A DNA stretch of 57,876 nucleotides from CAZTXD01 sp964617995. GTDB lineage: Bacteria; Actinomycetota; Acidimicrobiia; Spongiisociales; ZC4RG35. The translations under genes and the position numbers were made by a program. The first letter of the stretch is position 1. The number at the start of each line of letters is the position of its first letter. The stretch covers positions 1 through 57,876 of the forward strand of contig CAZTXD010000004.1 in the NCBI GenBank assembly GCA_964617995.1. Reading direction: 5' to 3'. Of the stretch, positions 22,085-31,141 are shown in pieces. The notes beneath the pieces were generated by a model. That model searched no databases. It was not told the origin of the DNA and saw only the letters and a program-made list of their open reading frames with translations.

Positions 22085-22851
22085 ACCAGCTCGTCGGTGA
22101 CCGGACCCGCAGGGAACACCCGGTCTCCGAGCGCCTTCACCGGCGCCACCTCCTGGACGGTCGACATGACGAAGATCTCGTCGGCGGCCAGGAGACTCTC
22201 CAGCGTCGCTTCGGTCTCCTCCAGGTCGGGGCGGATCTCGGCGATGGCCCGGCGGGTGATGGAATCGAGTATCCCCAGGCTCAGGGCAGGGGTGAGGATC
22301 CTTCCGTTCGCGACCCAACCCACCGAAAAGGTAGGCCCCTCGAGAACGACGCCGGCGTCGGAGATGAGCAAGGCGTCGGTGGCCCCTTCCGCCTCCGCCC
22401 GACGGGAGGCAGCGAGGTTGGGCGCGTAGGAGATCGTCTTCACACCCGCCAGCTCCCAGACACGACCCGCCGGGTGCCACGGCGCCGGCACCGGCCACAA
22501 CCGAACCCCGTCGGTCTTGCGCGGAACCGGATGGGATACCACTACGCAGACCCCTGCCGGATCGATCCCCGGTACCGCGCTGCCGCGGGTGAGGACGACA
22601 CGCACGACGCGGTCGGCGTACCCTTCCACCGCCCGGGTCATCCACTCCATGATCGAGCTCCGGGCGGGGACGGTGAGGCCGAGGGCGGCGGCGCTCCGCT
22701 CGAGGCGGTCCAGGTGCTCGTCGACTCGGAACAGACGGCCGCCGTAACACCTGACGGCTTCGAAGCATCCGTCGCCGCGGAGCACGGAGGAGTCGGTGGC
22801 AGGCACAGATCCTCCCGGCACGCCGTCGACCAGGAACACCACGTCACTCAC
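22030..22851 (-). CDS. Class IV aminotransferase (PabC/D-amino acid transaminase-like)
   Basis: The 273-residue PLP enzyme shows the fold type IV pattern: VFLVDGVPGG at the start, DGCFEAVRCYGGRLF, and catalytic Lys in ELAGVKTISYAPNLAASRRA. Further features are TDALLISDAGVVLEG and SLLAADEIFVMST. Family options are aminodeoxychorismate lyase, D-alanine or branched-chain aminotransferase; the sequence does not settle this. The GTG start at 22851 overlaps the nadE stop (GTGA). Its 3' end overlaps the M23 peptidase gene on the other strand. Confidence 0.85.
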   Translation of the reverse strand: MSDVVFLVDGVPGGSVPATDSSVLRGDGCFEAVRCYGGRLFRVDEHLDRLERSAAALGLTVPARSSIMEWMTRAVEGYADRVVRVVLTRGSAVPGIDPAGVCVVVSHPVPRKTDGVRLWPVPAPWHPAGRVWELAGVKTISYAPNLAASRRAEAEGATDALLISDAGVVLEGPTFSVGWVANGRILTPALSLGILDSITRRAIAEIRPDLEETEATLESLLAADEIFVMSTVQEVAPVKALGDRVFPAGPVTDELVQRFAELVEQLATSAHPR

Positions 22852-24509
22852 GCGGGATACGGCTCCCGGAATCGGTTCGTGATGGGGAGACGGCGATCCT
22901 TTCCGAACGCCTTCACGGTGATCTTGACACCGGGTGCCGACTGCCGCCTCTTGTACTCGCTCCCATCGACCAGACGGACGACCTCGTGCACCACCTCCCG
23001 TTCGAACCCGTCGGCGACGATCTCGTCCACACCCATGTCGCCTTCGATGTAGCGGTCGAGGATGGCGTCGAGGAGCTCGTATGGGGGGAGGGAATCGGCG
23101 TCCTCCTGGTCGGGCCTGAGCTCGGCTGAAGGTGGCTTGTCGATCGTGTTCTGGGGGATCGCCTTCCCGAGGGTGTTGCGCCACTCGGCCAGCTCGTAGA
23201 GGACGGTCTTGAAGACATCCTTCAGAGGGGCAAAGCCGCCCACCATGTCCCCGTAGATGGTGGCGTAGCCCACCGCCATCTCCGACTTGTTCCCGGTCGT
23301 GATGACCATCGGTCCGAACTTGTTCGATATCGCCATGAGGATCGCACCCCGGATCCGTGCTTGGAGGTTCTCCTCGGTGAGATCCTCCTCCGTACCGGCG
23401 AAGTGAGGGCCCAGGGTCTCGAGATAGGATCCGAACACGTCGTCCATGGGGATCACGTCGAAGCGAATCCCCAGGTTCTCCGCCAGGGAACGGGCATCGT
23501 CCATCGAATGCGGGGAGCTGTACCGGGAGGGCATCGACAGGCCCCACACCGCGTCAGGGCCGAGAGCATCTGCCGCCAGGGTGGCGGTGAGCGCTGAGTC
23601 GATTCCCCCCGACAGGGCCACCACCACCGAGTTGAACCCGTTCTTGCGCACGTAGTCCCCCAGTCCGGTGGTGAGGGCGGCGTAGATCTCGGGGATTGGC
23701 TCCAGAAGAGGGTTCACCGTGCCTGCCTCCACCATCTCGCCGGACAGGGGCACGTCCACCACGAACCTGTCCTCTGCGAACTGGGGCGATCGGTGGATGA
23801 TCGTCCCATCCGCCGCCATCACCACACTCGCCCCGTCGAACACCAGCTCGTCTTGTCCTCCCACCAGGTTCAGGTAGACCAGCGGCACCCCTGCCGCTCG
23901 CGCCCGGGCCGCCAGCATGTCCTCTCGGTCGCCGGCCTTGCCCCGGTGGAAGGGTGAGGCGTTGACGTTCAGGAGGAGCTGTGCTCCGGCCCGGGCCTGG
24001 AGATGAGGGGGACCGTCGGGGAGCCAGATGTCCTCGCATATCGAAATCCCCACCGGAACACCGCCCACCTCCCAGGTGCGGTCGGGATCGGCACCGGGAA
24101 CGAAGTAGCGGTCCTCGTCGAATACGCCGTAGTTGGGGAGCAGGACCTTGTGGTAGCTGCCCCGGAGACGCCCTCCTTCCATGACGGCCACGGCGTTGGC
24201 TACCCGCCGTTGACCGGCGTCTGCCGCCCCTCTCGGTGCGGGAGAGGCATGGTCCACGAATCCGACGACTGTCGTCAGGGAGGAAGAGAGACGCGCCAGA
24301 CGGCGAACGGCATCGATACCCGCCTCGACGAAGGAGCTACGCAAGACCAGGTCCTCGGGTGGATACCCGGGTATCGCCAGCTCCGGAAGGACCAGGATGT
24401 CGGCGCCTTTGCTCTCGGCCCAATCCATCGCCTCGGCGACCAGCTTCTCGTTGTCGGGGACGTCGCCCACCACCAGGTTGATCTGGGCACCCGCAACACG
24501 TAACGGCAC
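22848..24509 (-). CDS. nadE: Glutamine-dependent NAD+ synthetase
   Basis: The 553-residue enzyme amidates nicotinic acid adenine dinucleotide to NAD+. The N-terminal nitrilase-type glutaminase domain (1-260) shows the triad sites LVLPELAIPGYPPEDL, YHKVLLPNYGVFDE and ISICEDIWLPDGP. The C-terminal synthetase has the PP-loop VVALSGGIDSAL and TGNKSEMAVGYATIYGDM. An ATG ten codons upstream (24539) is possible, but the GTG at 24509 matches the usual family start and has TAACCT seven bases before it, fitting a leaderless mRNA. It is divergent from glnE. Confidence 0.95.
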   Translation of the reverse strand: MPLRVAGAQINLVVGDVPDNEKLVAEAMDWAESKGADILVLPELAIPGYPPEDLVLRSSFVEAGIDAVRRLARLSSSLTTVVGFVDHASPAPRGAADAGQRRVANAVAVMEGGRLRGSYHKVLLPNYGVFDEDRYFVPGADPDRTWEVGGVPVGISICEDIWLPDGPPHLQARAGAQLLLNVNASPFHRGKAGDREDMLAARARAAGVPLVYLNLVGGQDELVFDGASVVMAADGTIIHRSPQFAEDRFVVDVPLSGEMVEAGTVNPLLEPIPEIYAALTTGLGDYVRKNGFNSVVVALSGGIDSALTATLAADALGPDAVWGLSMPSRYSSPHSMDDARSLAENLGIRFDVIPMDDVFGSYLETLGPHFAGTEEDLTEENLQARIRGAILMAISNKFGPMVITTGNKSEMAVGYATIYGDMVGGFAPLKDVFKTVLYELAEWRNTLGKAIPQNTIDKPPSAELRPDQEDADSLPPYELLDAILDRYIEGDMGVDEIVADGFEREVVHEVVRLVDGSEYKRRQSAPGVKITVKAFGKDRRLPITNRFREPYPA

Positions 24510-24516
24510 GCTCCTC

Positions 24517-24589
24517 AGGTTAGAGCGCGCCGAGGGCATCGCCGTCGCTCCGCAGTCGGGGAGACAGCCTTGGGCCGTCGCTCTAACTT
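24517..24589. promoter_or_regulatory. Mirror-image divergent promoters for nadE and glnE
   Basis: A 9-bp inverted repeat, GTTAGAGCG (24519-24527) and CGCTCTAAC (24579-24587), overlaps the -10 boxes for both genes: TAACCT for nadE (minus, 24522-24517) and TAACTT for glnE (plus, 24584-24589). Each ends seven bases before its GTG. The similarity continues as CTCTAACYTGRG. No good -35 boxes are seen, so a dedicated activator or sigma factor is possible. Confidence 0.5.
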
Positions 24590-24596
24590 GGGAGCC

Positions 24597-27335
24597 GTGA
24601 GCCGCCTACCGCCGTTCAGCGCCGAGCTGCGCCCCCGTCTGGCCGACCTCGGATGGATCGACGACCCACGCGCCACCGCCCTCCTCGACATCATCTGGAC
24701 CGGCCCCGACCCCGACGGCGCCCTCCAGCGTGTCCTCGACTACGTCGAGGCCGCCCATCCGGTGGTGGATCCGCTCGCCGACCCGGATCTGGGGCGGCGT
24801 CTCGCCCATCTCAGCGGCGTCAGTCGGGAGTTGATGCGCCAGCTCAGCCGGCATCCGACCTGGCTGGTCGGCGCCGAAGCCGGCGACCTGGTGGGCAGGG
24901 TCCGGTCGACGCTGGCCTCGGTGGCCGGTGACGATGTCGCCGGAGTGATCGACGTGGAGGAGGGTGGCCGACGGCTGGCGGAAATGGCCGATGATCTGGT
25001 GGCTACGGTGCTCGCCGAGGAACGGCAAGGGGAGGGGCCGCCGATGGCGGTGATGGCGTTCGGGAAGTGGGGCGGCCATGAGCTCAACTACTGGTCCGAC
25101 ATCGACCTGATGTTCGTCTTCGACGGGGGAGCGGCCGATGCAGCGGTCGCCAACCGCACGGCCGCCGGGGTGATGCGCCGCCTGGGGGATAGGGGGCCCG
25201 ACGGGGTCGTGATCCACCCCGACGCCGACCTCCGGCCGGAGGGGAGCCGCGGTCCCCTCGCCCGCTCGCTGGAGGCCTACCGGACCTACTATCAGCGTTG
25301 GGCCGAGCCGTGGGAGTTCCAGGCACTCCTGAAGGTGCGTCACGGTGCCGGAGATCTCGAGGTGGGGGCGAGCTTCCTCGACATGGTCGAGGAGGTGTTG
25401 TGGCCGGAGACGTTGAATCCCGACTCGCTGCGCTCGCTCCGCACACTCAAGGCCCGGATGGAAGATGGCGCCAAGCCCGGCGACCTCAAGCGGGCCCCGG
25501 GGGGGATACGGGACATCGAGTTCGCAGTGCAGATGCTCCAGATCGTTCACGGGCGGTTCGATCCCGGTCTCCGCCGGACCAATTCCCTCCAATTGATGGC
25601 CGCCCTGGCAGACGGCGGCTACGTCGATCGCGAGGACGCCGCCACCCTCTCGAGCGCCTACCGGTGGCTGCGGGCCGCCGAGCACCGTATCCAGCTGTGG
25701 GACCTGCGCCCCGTCCATGTGCTGCCCACCGAAGCGGCCGACCGGGAACGGCTCGCCCGGGCGATGGGCTACCGGGGAACGATGGAGCAGAGCGCACGCG
25801 ACGCCTTCGAGGCCGACCTCGTCCGGCATCGCTCGGCTGTGCGGGGTATCCACGAGGATCTCTACTTCAGGCCGCTGCTGGAGGCCTTCGCCGCCACGCC
25901 CAAGACGGGGCTGAGCAGAGAGGGTGCCGAGAGGCGCCTGGTCGCGCTCGGCTTCCGGGACGTTGCGGGTGCGGTCCGCACCTTCGAAGCTCTCACGGCG
26001 GGGCTGTCACGCCGGAGCAGGCTGATGCACCAGATGCTCCCGCTCATACTGGACTGGCTCGCCGACTCACCCGATCCCGACCTGGGCCTGGATCAGCTGC
26101 GGCTACTGGCGGCCAACATGCCCGATCACGCCGAGCTCATCACCGCCCTCCACGACCGCCCCGAGGTCGGTCGCAGACTGGCGTACCTGCTGGGCAGCAG
26201 CCAGATGCTTGGTAGGTATCTCGACCGCATACCCGAGTTCGTCCCCCGGCTCGATGACGACCGGGCCGTGACCGAGCTACGGGATCGGGCCGAGCTGGAG
26301 CTGCGGCTGCGGCGCCGACTCGAGACGCGACCGGATCCGGAGGAGAGGGTCGGCACCCTGCGCCGTTTCGCCCGCCGCCATCTGCTCCGGGTCGCCGCCC
26401 GTGACCTCCTCGGCATGGCCGATGTGGACCGGACGATGCACGATCTGAGCGCCGGCGCCGACGCTGCGGTGGCGGCAGCTTGCTCCATTGCCGACGCCGA
26501 GAGTGCCTTCGCGGTGATCGCCATGGGAAGATGGGGCGGCCGGGAGCTGTCGTACGGGTCGGACCTCGACCTCCTCTACGTATTCGACGACCCCATGGAC
26601 CCGGCCGACGCTCAGGAGCGGGCGGTGGCTCTCCGGGATCTGCTGGCGGCACCAGCCCGGGACGGCGTGGCCTGGGATCTGGACGCCAACCTGCGCCCCG
26701 AAGGCAGATCCGGACCTCTGGTCAGGTCGCTTGCGTCCTACCGCGTCTACTACGAGCGCTGGGCCGAGACGTGGGAGTTCCAATCGCTGGTCAAGGCGCG
26801 TCCGGTGGGTGGCGATGCCGGGCTCGGGTCTGCCTTCATGGAATTGGCCTCTGACTTCGTGTGGCTGGAGACGTTCCCGGAGTCGGCGATCGGTGAGATC
26901 CGCCGGATGAAGGCACGGATCGAGAAGCAGCGAATCCCTCCCGGTGAGAACCCCGACTTCCATCTGAAACTGGGCCCGGGTGGTCTCAGCGATGTCGAGT
27001 TCCTCGTGCAGCTCCTCCAACTCGGCCACGGCGGCCGCCTCCCCGAGCTCCGCGTCACATCGACCCTGGAGGCTCTGGAAGGTCTCGTCGAGGTCGGGGC
27101 CGTCTCCCCCCGCCAGGCCGAAGACCTGGCCGCGGCCTACCGCTTCTGCAGCCATGTGCGCAACCGCCTGTATCTGCAGGTCGGGCGACGACAGGATTCT
27201 CTTCCCACCGAGCCGAACGACGAGAGGCGCCTGGCTATTTCTCTCGGGTACGACCGCCGGGGGGACCTGCGGGAGGATTATCGGCGTCTCACACGCCGCG
27301 CCCGCCGGATTTTCGAGGACGTCTTTTTCGAATGA
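24597..27335 (+). CDS. glnE: Glutamine synthetase adenylyltransferase/adenylyl-removing enzyme
   Basis: This 912-residue bifunctional enzyme adds and removes AMP on glutamine synthetase. Two nucleotidyltransferase domains are seen, one with AFGKWGGHELNYWSDIDLM (about residues 155-175) and one with AMGRWGGRELSYGSDLDLLY (about 640-660), each followed by an RP(E)GRSGPL-type motif and a helical bundle. The GTG at 24597 is taken as the start because TAACTT lies seven bases upstream; a TTG nine codons earlier is possible. Confidence 0.95.
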   Translation: MSRLPPFSAELRPRLADLGWIDDPRATALLDIIWTGPDPDGALQRVLDYVEAAHPVVDPLADPDLGRRLAHLSGVSRELMRQLSRHPTWLVGAEAGDLVGRVRSTLASVAGDDVAGVIDVEEGGRRLAEMADDLVATVLAEERQGEGPPMAVMAFGKWGGHELNYWSDIDLMFVFDGGAADAAVANRTAAGVMRRLGDRGPDGVVIHPDADLRPEGSRGPLARSLEAYRTYYQRWAEPWEFQALLKVRHGAGDLEVGASFLDMVEEVLWPETLNPDSLRSLRTLKARMEDGAKPGDLKRAPGGIRDIEFAVQMLQIVHGRFDPGLRRTNSLQLMAALADGGYVDREDAATLSSAYRWLRAAEHRIQLWDLRPVHVLPTEAADRERLARAMGYRGTMEQSARDAFEADLVRHRSAVRGIHEDLYFRPLLEAFAATPKTGLSREGAERRLVALGFRDVAGAVRTFEALTAGLSRRSRLMHQMLPLILDWLADSPDPDLGLDQLRLLAANMPDHAELITALHDRPEVGRRLAYLLGSSQMLGRYLDRIPEFVPRLDDDRAVTELRDRAELELRLRRRLETRPDPEERVGTLRRFARRHLLRVAARDLLGMADVDRTMHDLSAGADAAVAAACSIADAESAFAVIAMGRWGGRELSYGSDLDLLYVFDDPMDPADAQERAVALRDLLAAPARDGVAWDLDANLRPEGRSGPLVRSLASYRVYYERWAETWEFQSLVKARPVGGDAGLGSAFMELASDFVWLETFPESAIGEIRRMKARIEKQRIPPGENPDFHLKLGPGGLSDVEFLVQLLQLGHGGRLPELRVTSTLEALEGLVEVGAVSPRQAEDLAAAYRFCSHVRNRLYLQVGRRQDSLPTEPNDERRLAISLGYDRRGDLREDYRRLTRRARRIFEDVFFE

Positions 27336-27342
27336 CGCGGTT

Positions 27343-27359
27343 GTCGGTTGACAACCGAC
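27343..27359. repeat. Short palindrome after glnE
   Basis: GTCGGTTG-A-CAACCGAC is a perfect 17-bp palindrome eight bases after the glnE stop codon. It carries the CAACCGAC unit also seen in the repeats before ctaD. It may be a transcription end signal or part of a repeat family. Confidence 0.5.
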
Positions 27360-27410
27360 AAAGGACTGCAATGGGAAAGACGGGGCCGGGCCGGTAACCT
27401 CTCCGTCTTG

Positions 27411-28583
27411 ATGATCTCCCCCGATGAGCTGCGGGGAATGGTCGCCGAGGTGCTGCCCACCGTCACCGAGTTGCGGCGTGCCATCCACCGAAGTCCCGAG
27501 CTGTCCTTCCAGGAGTTCGCCACCACGGAGCGGGTGGCAACAGTCCTGCGCGACCGCGGCGTCGAACCGAGGGTGCGACCACAGGGCACCGGTCTGGTGG
27601 TGGAGATGGGCGATGGTTCCCGCCTGATCGGCTTCCGAGCCGATCTCGATGCTTTACCGATCGACGAGCCGGCCGACAACCCCTACTCCTCGCAGACCCC
27701 CGGTGTCATGCACGCCTGCGGCCACGATGCCCACACCGCCATCGCGGTCGGGCTCGCTCTCGTCCTCGCCCGGCTCCCTCTCCGGGGACGGATCCGCTTC
27801 GTGTTCCAACCCGGCGAGGAGGCTTTCCCGGGGGGCGCCGACACCATGGTCCGCGAGGGAGTGACCGACGACATGTCGTCGATCCTCGCGTTCCACGTCG
27901 ATCCGTCACTCGACACCGGTTGTGTCGGCCTCCGGACCGGGGCCATCACGGGTTCGGCCGACCGGTTCACGATCCGCCTGGAGGGTCCGGGGGGCCATAC
28001 GGCCCGACCCCATCAGAGCGTCGACCTCGTGTACGCAGCGGGGCGCATCGTCACCGAGCTCCCCGCGCTCCTCGACCGCCTCATCGACCCGCGCCGGCCT
28101 CTGACCGTCGTGTTCGGCCGCCTCCATGCCGGCAGCGCCGACAACGTGATCCCCACGTCGGTCGAGATGGGGGGCACGATCCGGACACTCGACCGTCAAC
28201 TCTGGGAGGAGCTTCCGCTTCTGGTCGAGAATCTCACCAGCCAGCTCGCCGCTCCCAGTGGCGCCAAGGCCACGGTGGAATACGTCCGCGGCATCCCCCC
28301 CGTCGTCAACGATCCGACGGTGATCGACGCAGCCCGAACCGCGATCGGAGATGTTCTGGGGCCCGCAGCCGTGGTCCCCACCTCGACGAGCATGGGGGCA
28401 GAGGACTTCGCTCGCTACCTCGACCGCGTGCCGGGGGCGATCCTGAGGTTGGGATCGGCTCCCGACAGGGGAGCTCCCACCGACCTCCACTCGGCCGGTT
28501 TCGTATTCAATGAGGCGGCACTGGAACCCGGGCTGGTGGCGGGCGCCGCCACCCTTCTCCACCTGATCGACTCGATACCCTGA
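27411..28583 (+). CDS. M20 family amidohydrolase (peptidase M20D)
   Basis: The 390-residue metal-dependent amidohydrolase resembles N-acyl-amino-acid or hippurate hydrolases. Metal-site motifs are GFRADLDALPI, MHACGHDAHTAIAVGLA, FQPGEEAFPGGADTMV and a C-terminal TSTSMGAEDFARYL. The dimerisation/lid domain (about 185-295) contains GPGGHTARPHQSVD. The ATG at 27411 matches the family start (an adjacent TTG at 27408 is also possible). The substrate is not determined. Confidence 0.93.
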   Translation: MISPDELRGMVAEVLPTVTELRRAIHRSPELSFQEFATTERVATVLRDRGVEPRVRPQGTGLVVEMGDGSRLIGFRADLDALPIDEPADNPYSSQTPGVMHACGHDAHTAIAVGLALVLARLPLRGRIRFVFQPGEEAFPGGADTMVREGVTDDMSSILAFHVDPSLDTGCVGLRTGAITGSADRFTIRLEGPGGHTARPHQSVDLVYAAGRIVTELPALLDRLIDPRRPLTVVFGRLHAGSADNVIPTSVEMGGTIRTLDRQLWEELPLLVENLTSQLAAPSGAKATVEYVRGIPPVVNDPTVIDAARTAIGDVLGPAAVVPTSTSMGAEDFARYLDRVPGAILRLGSAPDRGAPTDLHSAGFVFNEAALEPGLVAGAATLLHLIDSIP

Positions 28584-28596
28584 GCGGCCACCCGGC

Positions 28597-29613
28597 TCAT
28601 TCGACGAGACGGAAGCCTTCGTCTTCGAGAGCAGCTCGCAAGCCTGCTTGCTGACCCGGCCGGACGGACAGGGTGAGAACCCCGCCTCCCCCCCGGGTGG
28701 CGTGCCGGAGCTGGAGGTCGCGAACGTCGGCTCCGGACTCGGCCAGAGCGTGTCCGACCCGGGCGATCTCACCGGGACGGTCCTCGAGCAGAACCCGAAC
28801 CGCGGCCACGGGAGCAGCCAGTGCCCGGCGGGTGCGACGGGCCGCCTCCAGAGTCGTGCCGATCGCCTCACGATCCCCCGCGGAGATGGCCTCGGCCAGA
28901 GTCCCCAGTTCCTCCCCCAGCGAGCGGACCAGATCCGCAACCCGTTCCTTGTTCTCGGCGAGGATGTCGGTCCACCAGGCAGGATCGGAGAGGGCGATCC
29001 GGGTGAGGTCTCGGAATCCCCCGGCGGCCAAGTCCAGTGCCCCCTCGTCCCGGGCGACCAGGTTCACCAGAGCCGAGGCGAGCACCTGCGGCACATGGCT
29101 GACAGCGGCAACCGCCTTGTCGTGCTGGGCGGCGGTCATGCAAAGAGGATGCGCCCCCAGCGACTCCACGATGCCCTTCATCCTCTCGATGTCACCCCGG
29201 GAGGCTCCGTCGGTCGTGAGAATCCAGCTCGCGCCCTCGAACATGGCGGGGCTGGCCGCCCCCGGACCCGAGCTCTCGCGACCGGCCATAGGGTGCCCTC
29301 CGACGAAATGGTGGAGATGGACGGCGGCATCCAACACCGCCGCCTTCACTCCCGCGACGTCCGTCACGAGGGCTTCGGTAGACAGCGTGGGGAGGGTGGC
29401 GATGATGGCCTGCACCGGCCCGGCGAGCACCACCAGGTCCGCGTCGGTGGCGGGAACCGGTCCTTCGGCGACCTCGTCGAGACCCCCCATGTCGATGGCC
29501 CCCCGGAGGGCGTTCCCGTCGGGATCCCAGCCCGTCGCCTTCCAACCCTCTCGCCGGAGACCGGCGCCGACCGAGGCCCCGATGAGGCCGGTGCCCAGGA
29601 TGAGTGCGCGCAT
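28597..29613 (-). CDS. tyrA: Prephenate dehydrogenase with ACT domain
   Basis: TyrA (338 residues) oxidatively decarboxylates prephenate to 4-hydroxyphenylpyruvate on the Tyr branch. It begins with a Rossmann NAD motif, LILGTGLIGASVGAGL, then VTDVAGVKAAV, the catalytic-His motif VGGHPMAGRESSG, and FRDLTRIALSDPAWW. A C-terminal ACT domain (about 265-338, AVRVLLEDRPGEIARVG) probably senses Tyr. Its ATG shares a base with the aroF stop (TGATG), so aroF and tyrA form one coupled unit. Confidence 0.95.
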   Translation of the reverse strand: MRALILGTGLIGASVGAGLRREGWKATGWDPDGNALRGAIDMGGLDEVAEGPVPATDADLVVLAGPVQAIIATLPTLSTEALVTDVAGVKAAVLDAAVHLHHFVGGHPMAGRESSGPGAASPAMFEGASWILTTDGASRGDIERMKGIVESLGAHPLCMTAAQHDKAVAAVSHVPQVLASALVNLVARDEGALDLAAGGFRDLTRIALSDPAWWTDILAENKERVADLVRSLGEELGTLAEAISAGDREAIGTTLEAARRTRRALAAPVAAVRVLLEDRPGEIARVGHALAESGADVRDLQLRHATRGGGGVLTLSVRPGQQAGLRAALEDEGFRLVE

Positions 29614-30635
29614 CAGATCCGGAGGCCGACCACCCCTGCGATCTCCTTGAGCGAACCCATCAGCTCGATGAACTCGGAGGGAAGCAGGGCCTGGGCTCCG
29701 TCGACCTGAGCGGTGTCCGGCGTGGGATGCACGTCGACCATGATGGCGTCGGCGCCGATGGCGACGGCGGCACGCGACAGCGGCGCCACCAGCTCCCGTT
29801 TTCCTCCCGAGTGCGACGGATCGACCAGCACGGGGAGATGGGACAGCCCCTGGACGATGGGGACGGCCGTGATGTCGAGCGTGTTGCGGGCGGCCGTCTC
29901 GAAGGTCCGGATGCCTCGCTCCGCCAGGATGATCTGGTGGTTGCCTTCCTTGTACACATACTCGGCGGCGTTCAACCACTCCTCGATCGTGGCTGTGAAC
30001 CCTCGCTTCAGGAGCACCGGCTTGTTCTGGCGGCCCACCTCCGTCAGCAACGTGAAGTTGGCCATGTTGCGCGTGCCGATGCGCAGGATGTCGGCGTAGG
30101 AGGAAACGAGTCCCACATCACGAGGATCGAGCACCTCGGCAACGAAGGGCATGTCGAATTCCTCCCGGGCCTCGGCCAGCATCTCCAAGCCGGCCTCCCC
30201 GAGCCCCTGGAACGAGTAGGGCGATGTGCGCGGCTTGAACGCATCGCCCCGCAGCACCGTGGCACCTCCCTTCCTCACGGCCTCGGCTGTTCGGAACAGC
30301 TGCTCACGGTTCTCCACCGCACAGGGTCCGGCAATGGCGGTGAACGTTCCGCCGCCGATGATCGCCCCCCGGATCTCGAGCACGCTGTCCTCGGCCTGGA
30401 AGTCGCGGCTGACGAACTTGAACGGCTTCATCACGGGCACAGCCCGCTCCACACCCGACATCGCCTCCCACGGCAGTTGTCGGATCGCCTCCCGATCGCC
30501 CAGGGCGCCGATCACGGTTCGGAACTGACCGACCGATACGTGAGCCTGTGAGCCCACCGACTGCAAGCGATCGACGACGGCCTTTATGTCGGCGTCGGTG
30601 GCCGACTTGTGCATCACGATGATCATCGAGGACAT
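29613..30635 (-). CDS. aroF: 3-deoxy-7-phosphoheptulonate synthase with N-terminal regulatory domain
   Basis: The 340-residue type I-beta DAHP synthase starts with a ferredoxin-like/ACT-type domain (residues 1-70, MIIVMHKSATDADIKAVVDRL) as in Thermotoga-type enzymes that bind Phe/Tyr. The catalytic barrel has AGPCAVENREQL, LRGDAFKPRTSPYSFQG, LLKRGFTATIEEWLNAAEY and LVDPSHSGGKRE. It overlaps tyrA by one base. The window therefore holds two DAHP synthases with different regulatory domains; this one has no leader-peptide attenuator that I can find. Confidence 0.95.
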   Translation of the reverse strand: MSSMIIVMHKSATDADIKAVVDRLQSVGSQAHVSVGQFRTVIGALGDREAIRQLPWEAMSGVERAVPVMKPFKFVSRDFQAEDSVLEIRGAIIGGGTFTAIAGPCAVENREQLFRTAEAVRKGGATVLRGDAFKPRTSPYSFQGLGEAGLEMLAEAREEFDMPFVAEVLDPRDVGLVSSYADILRIGTRNMANFTLLTEVGRQNKPVLLKRGFTATIEEWLNAAEYVYKEGNHQIILAERGIRTFETAARNTLDITAVPIVQGLSHLPVLVDPSHSGGKRELVAPLSRAAVAIGADAIMVDVHPTPDTAQVDGAQALLPSEFIELMGSLKEIAGVVGLRI

Positions 30636-30746
30636 CTCTCTGGTGTTGCGAGCAGTTTGGTGCCTGAGGGGCCGTGATCACAACCGGATGAATCCCCCGA
30701 ATCTGTGACCGACCCACTGAGAGAAGCGGCGGCTACGGCCTCCTGC

Positions 30747-30775
30747 TTGCAATTGTTAGCACTGTGCTGTATGCT
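30747..30775 (+). promoter_or_regulatory. Promoter with embedded operator for the XRE regulator
   Basis: TTGCAA (30747-30752), a 17-nt spacer and TATGCT (30770-30775) form a strong promoter. A perfect 11-bp palindrome, AGCACTGTGCT (30758-30768), fills the spacer just before the -10 box, where a repressor would block polymerase. The -10 box ends six bases before the GTG at 30782, predicting a leaderless mRNA and probable autoregulation. Confidence 0.62.
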
Positions 30776-30781
30776 GCACGT

Positions 30782-31132
30782 GTGACGCAGCCGCAGAAGC
30801 CTTCCGACCTCGGCGAGTACATCCGACAGCAACGCCAGCGGGCCGACCTGTCACTCCGCCGATTGGCCGAGCGAGCTGGGATCTCCAATCCCTACCTGAG
30901 TCAGATCGAGCGGGGCATACGCAAGCCGTCGGCGCAGATCCTCAAGCAGCTCTCCCGGGCGCTTCAGATTTCGGCCGAGACGATGTATTCCCGGGCCGGG
31001 CTCATCGAGGAGGGGAGCAACCCTCCCACGGTGGTCGAGGCCGTTGAGGCCGACGAGATGCTGACGCCACGTCACAAGCAGGTCCTGCTCGACCTGTACC
31101 GGACTCTGATCGATACCAACCCCGACGAATAG
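30782..31132 (+). CDS. XRE-family transcriptional regulator (Rv0474-like)
   Basis: This 116-residue DNA-binding protein has a Cro/C1-type HTH at about residues 8-62: LGEYIRQQRQRADLSLRRLA, AGISNPYLSQIERGIRKPS, and ILKQLSRALQISAETMYSRAG. The C-terminus is a short helical dimerisation tail. The GTG at 30782 is chosen because it sits six bases after a strong -10 box. It is followed after nine bases by the HbhA-like gene, the order seen for Rv0474-Rv0475 in mycobacteria, so it probably controls that gene and itself. Confidence 0.88.
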   Translation: MTQPQKPSDLGEYIRQQRQRADLSLRRLAERAGISNPYLSQIERGIRKPSAQILKQLSRALQISAETMYSRAGLIEEGSNPPTVVEAVEADEMLTPRHKQVLLDLYRTLIDTNPDE

Positions 31133-31141
31133 GAGACGAAT

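Noticed and set aside
30755..30775. CIRCE (HrcA) element before the XRE gene
   Set aside because: Only the TTAGCACT half is present; the partner GAGTGCTAA is missing, and an 11-bp AGCACTGTGCT palindrome explains the similarity.
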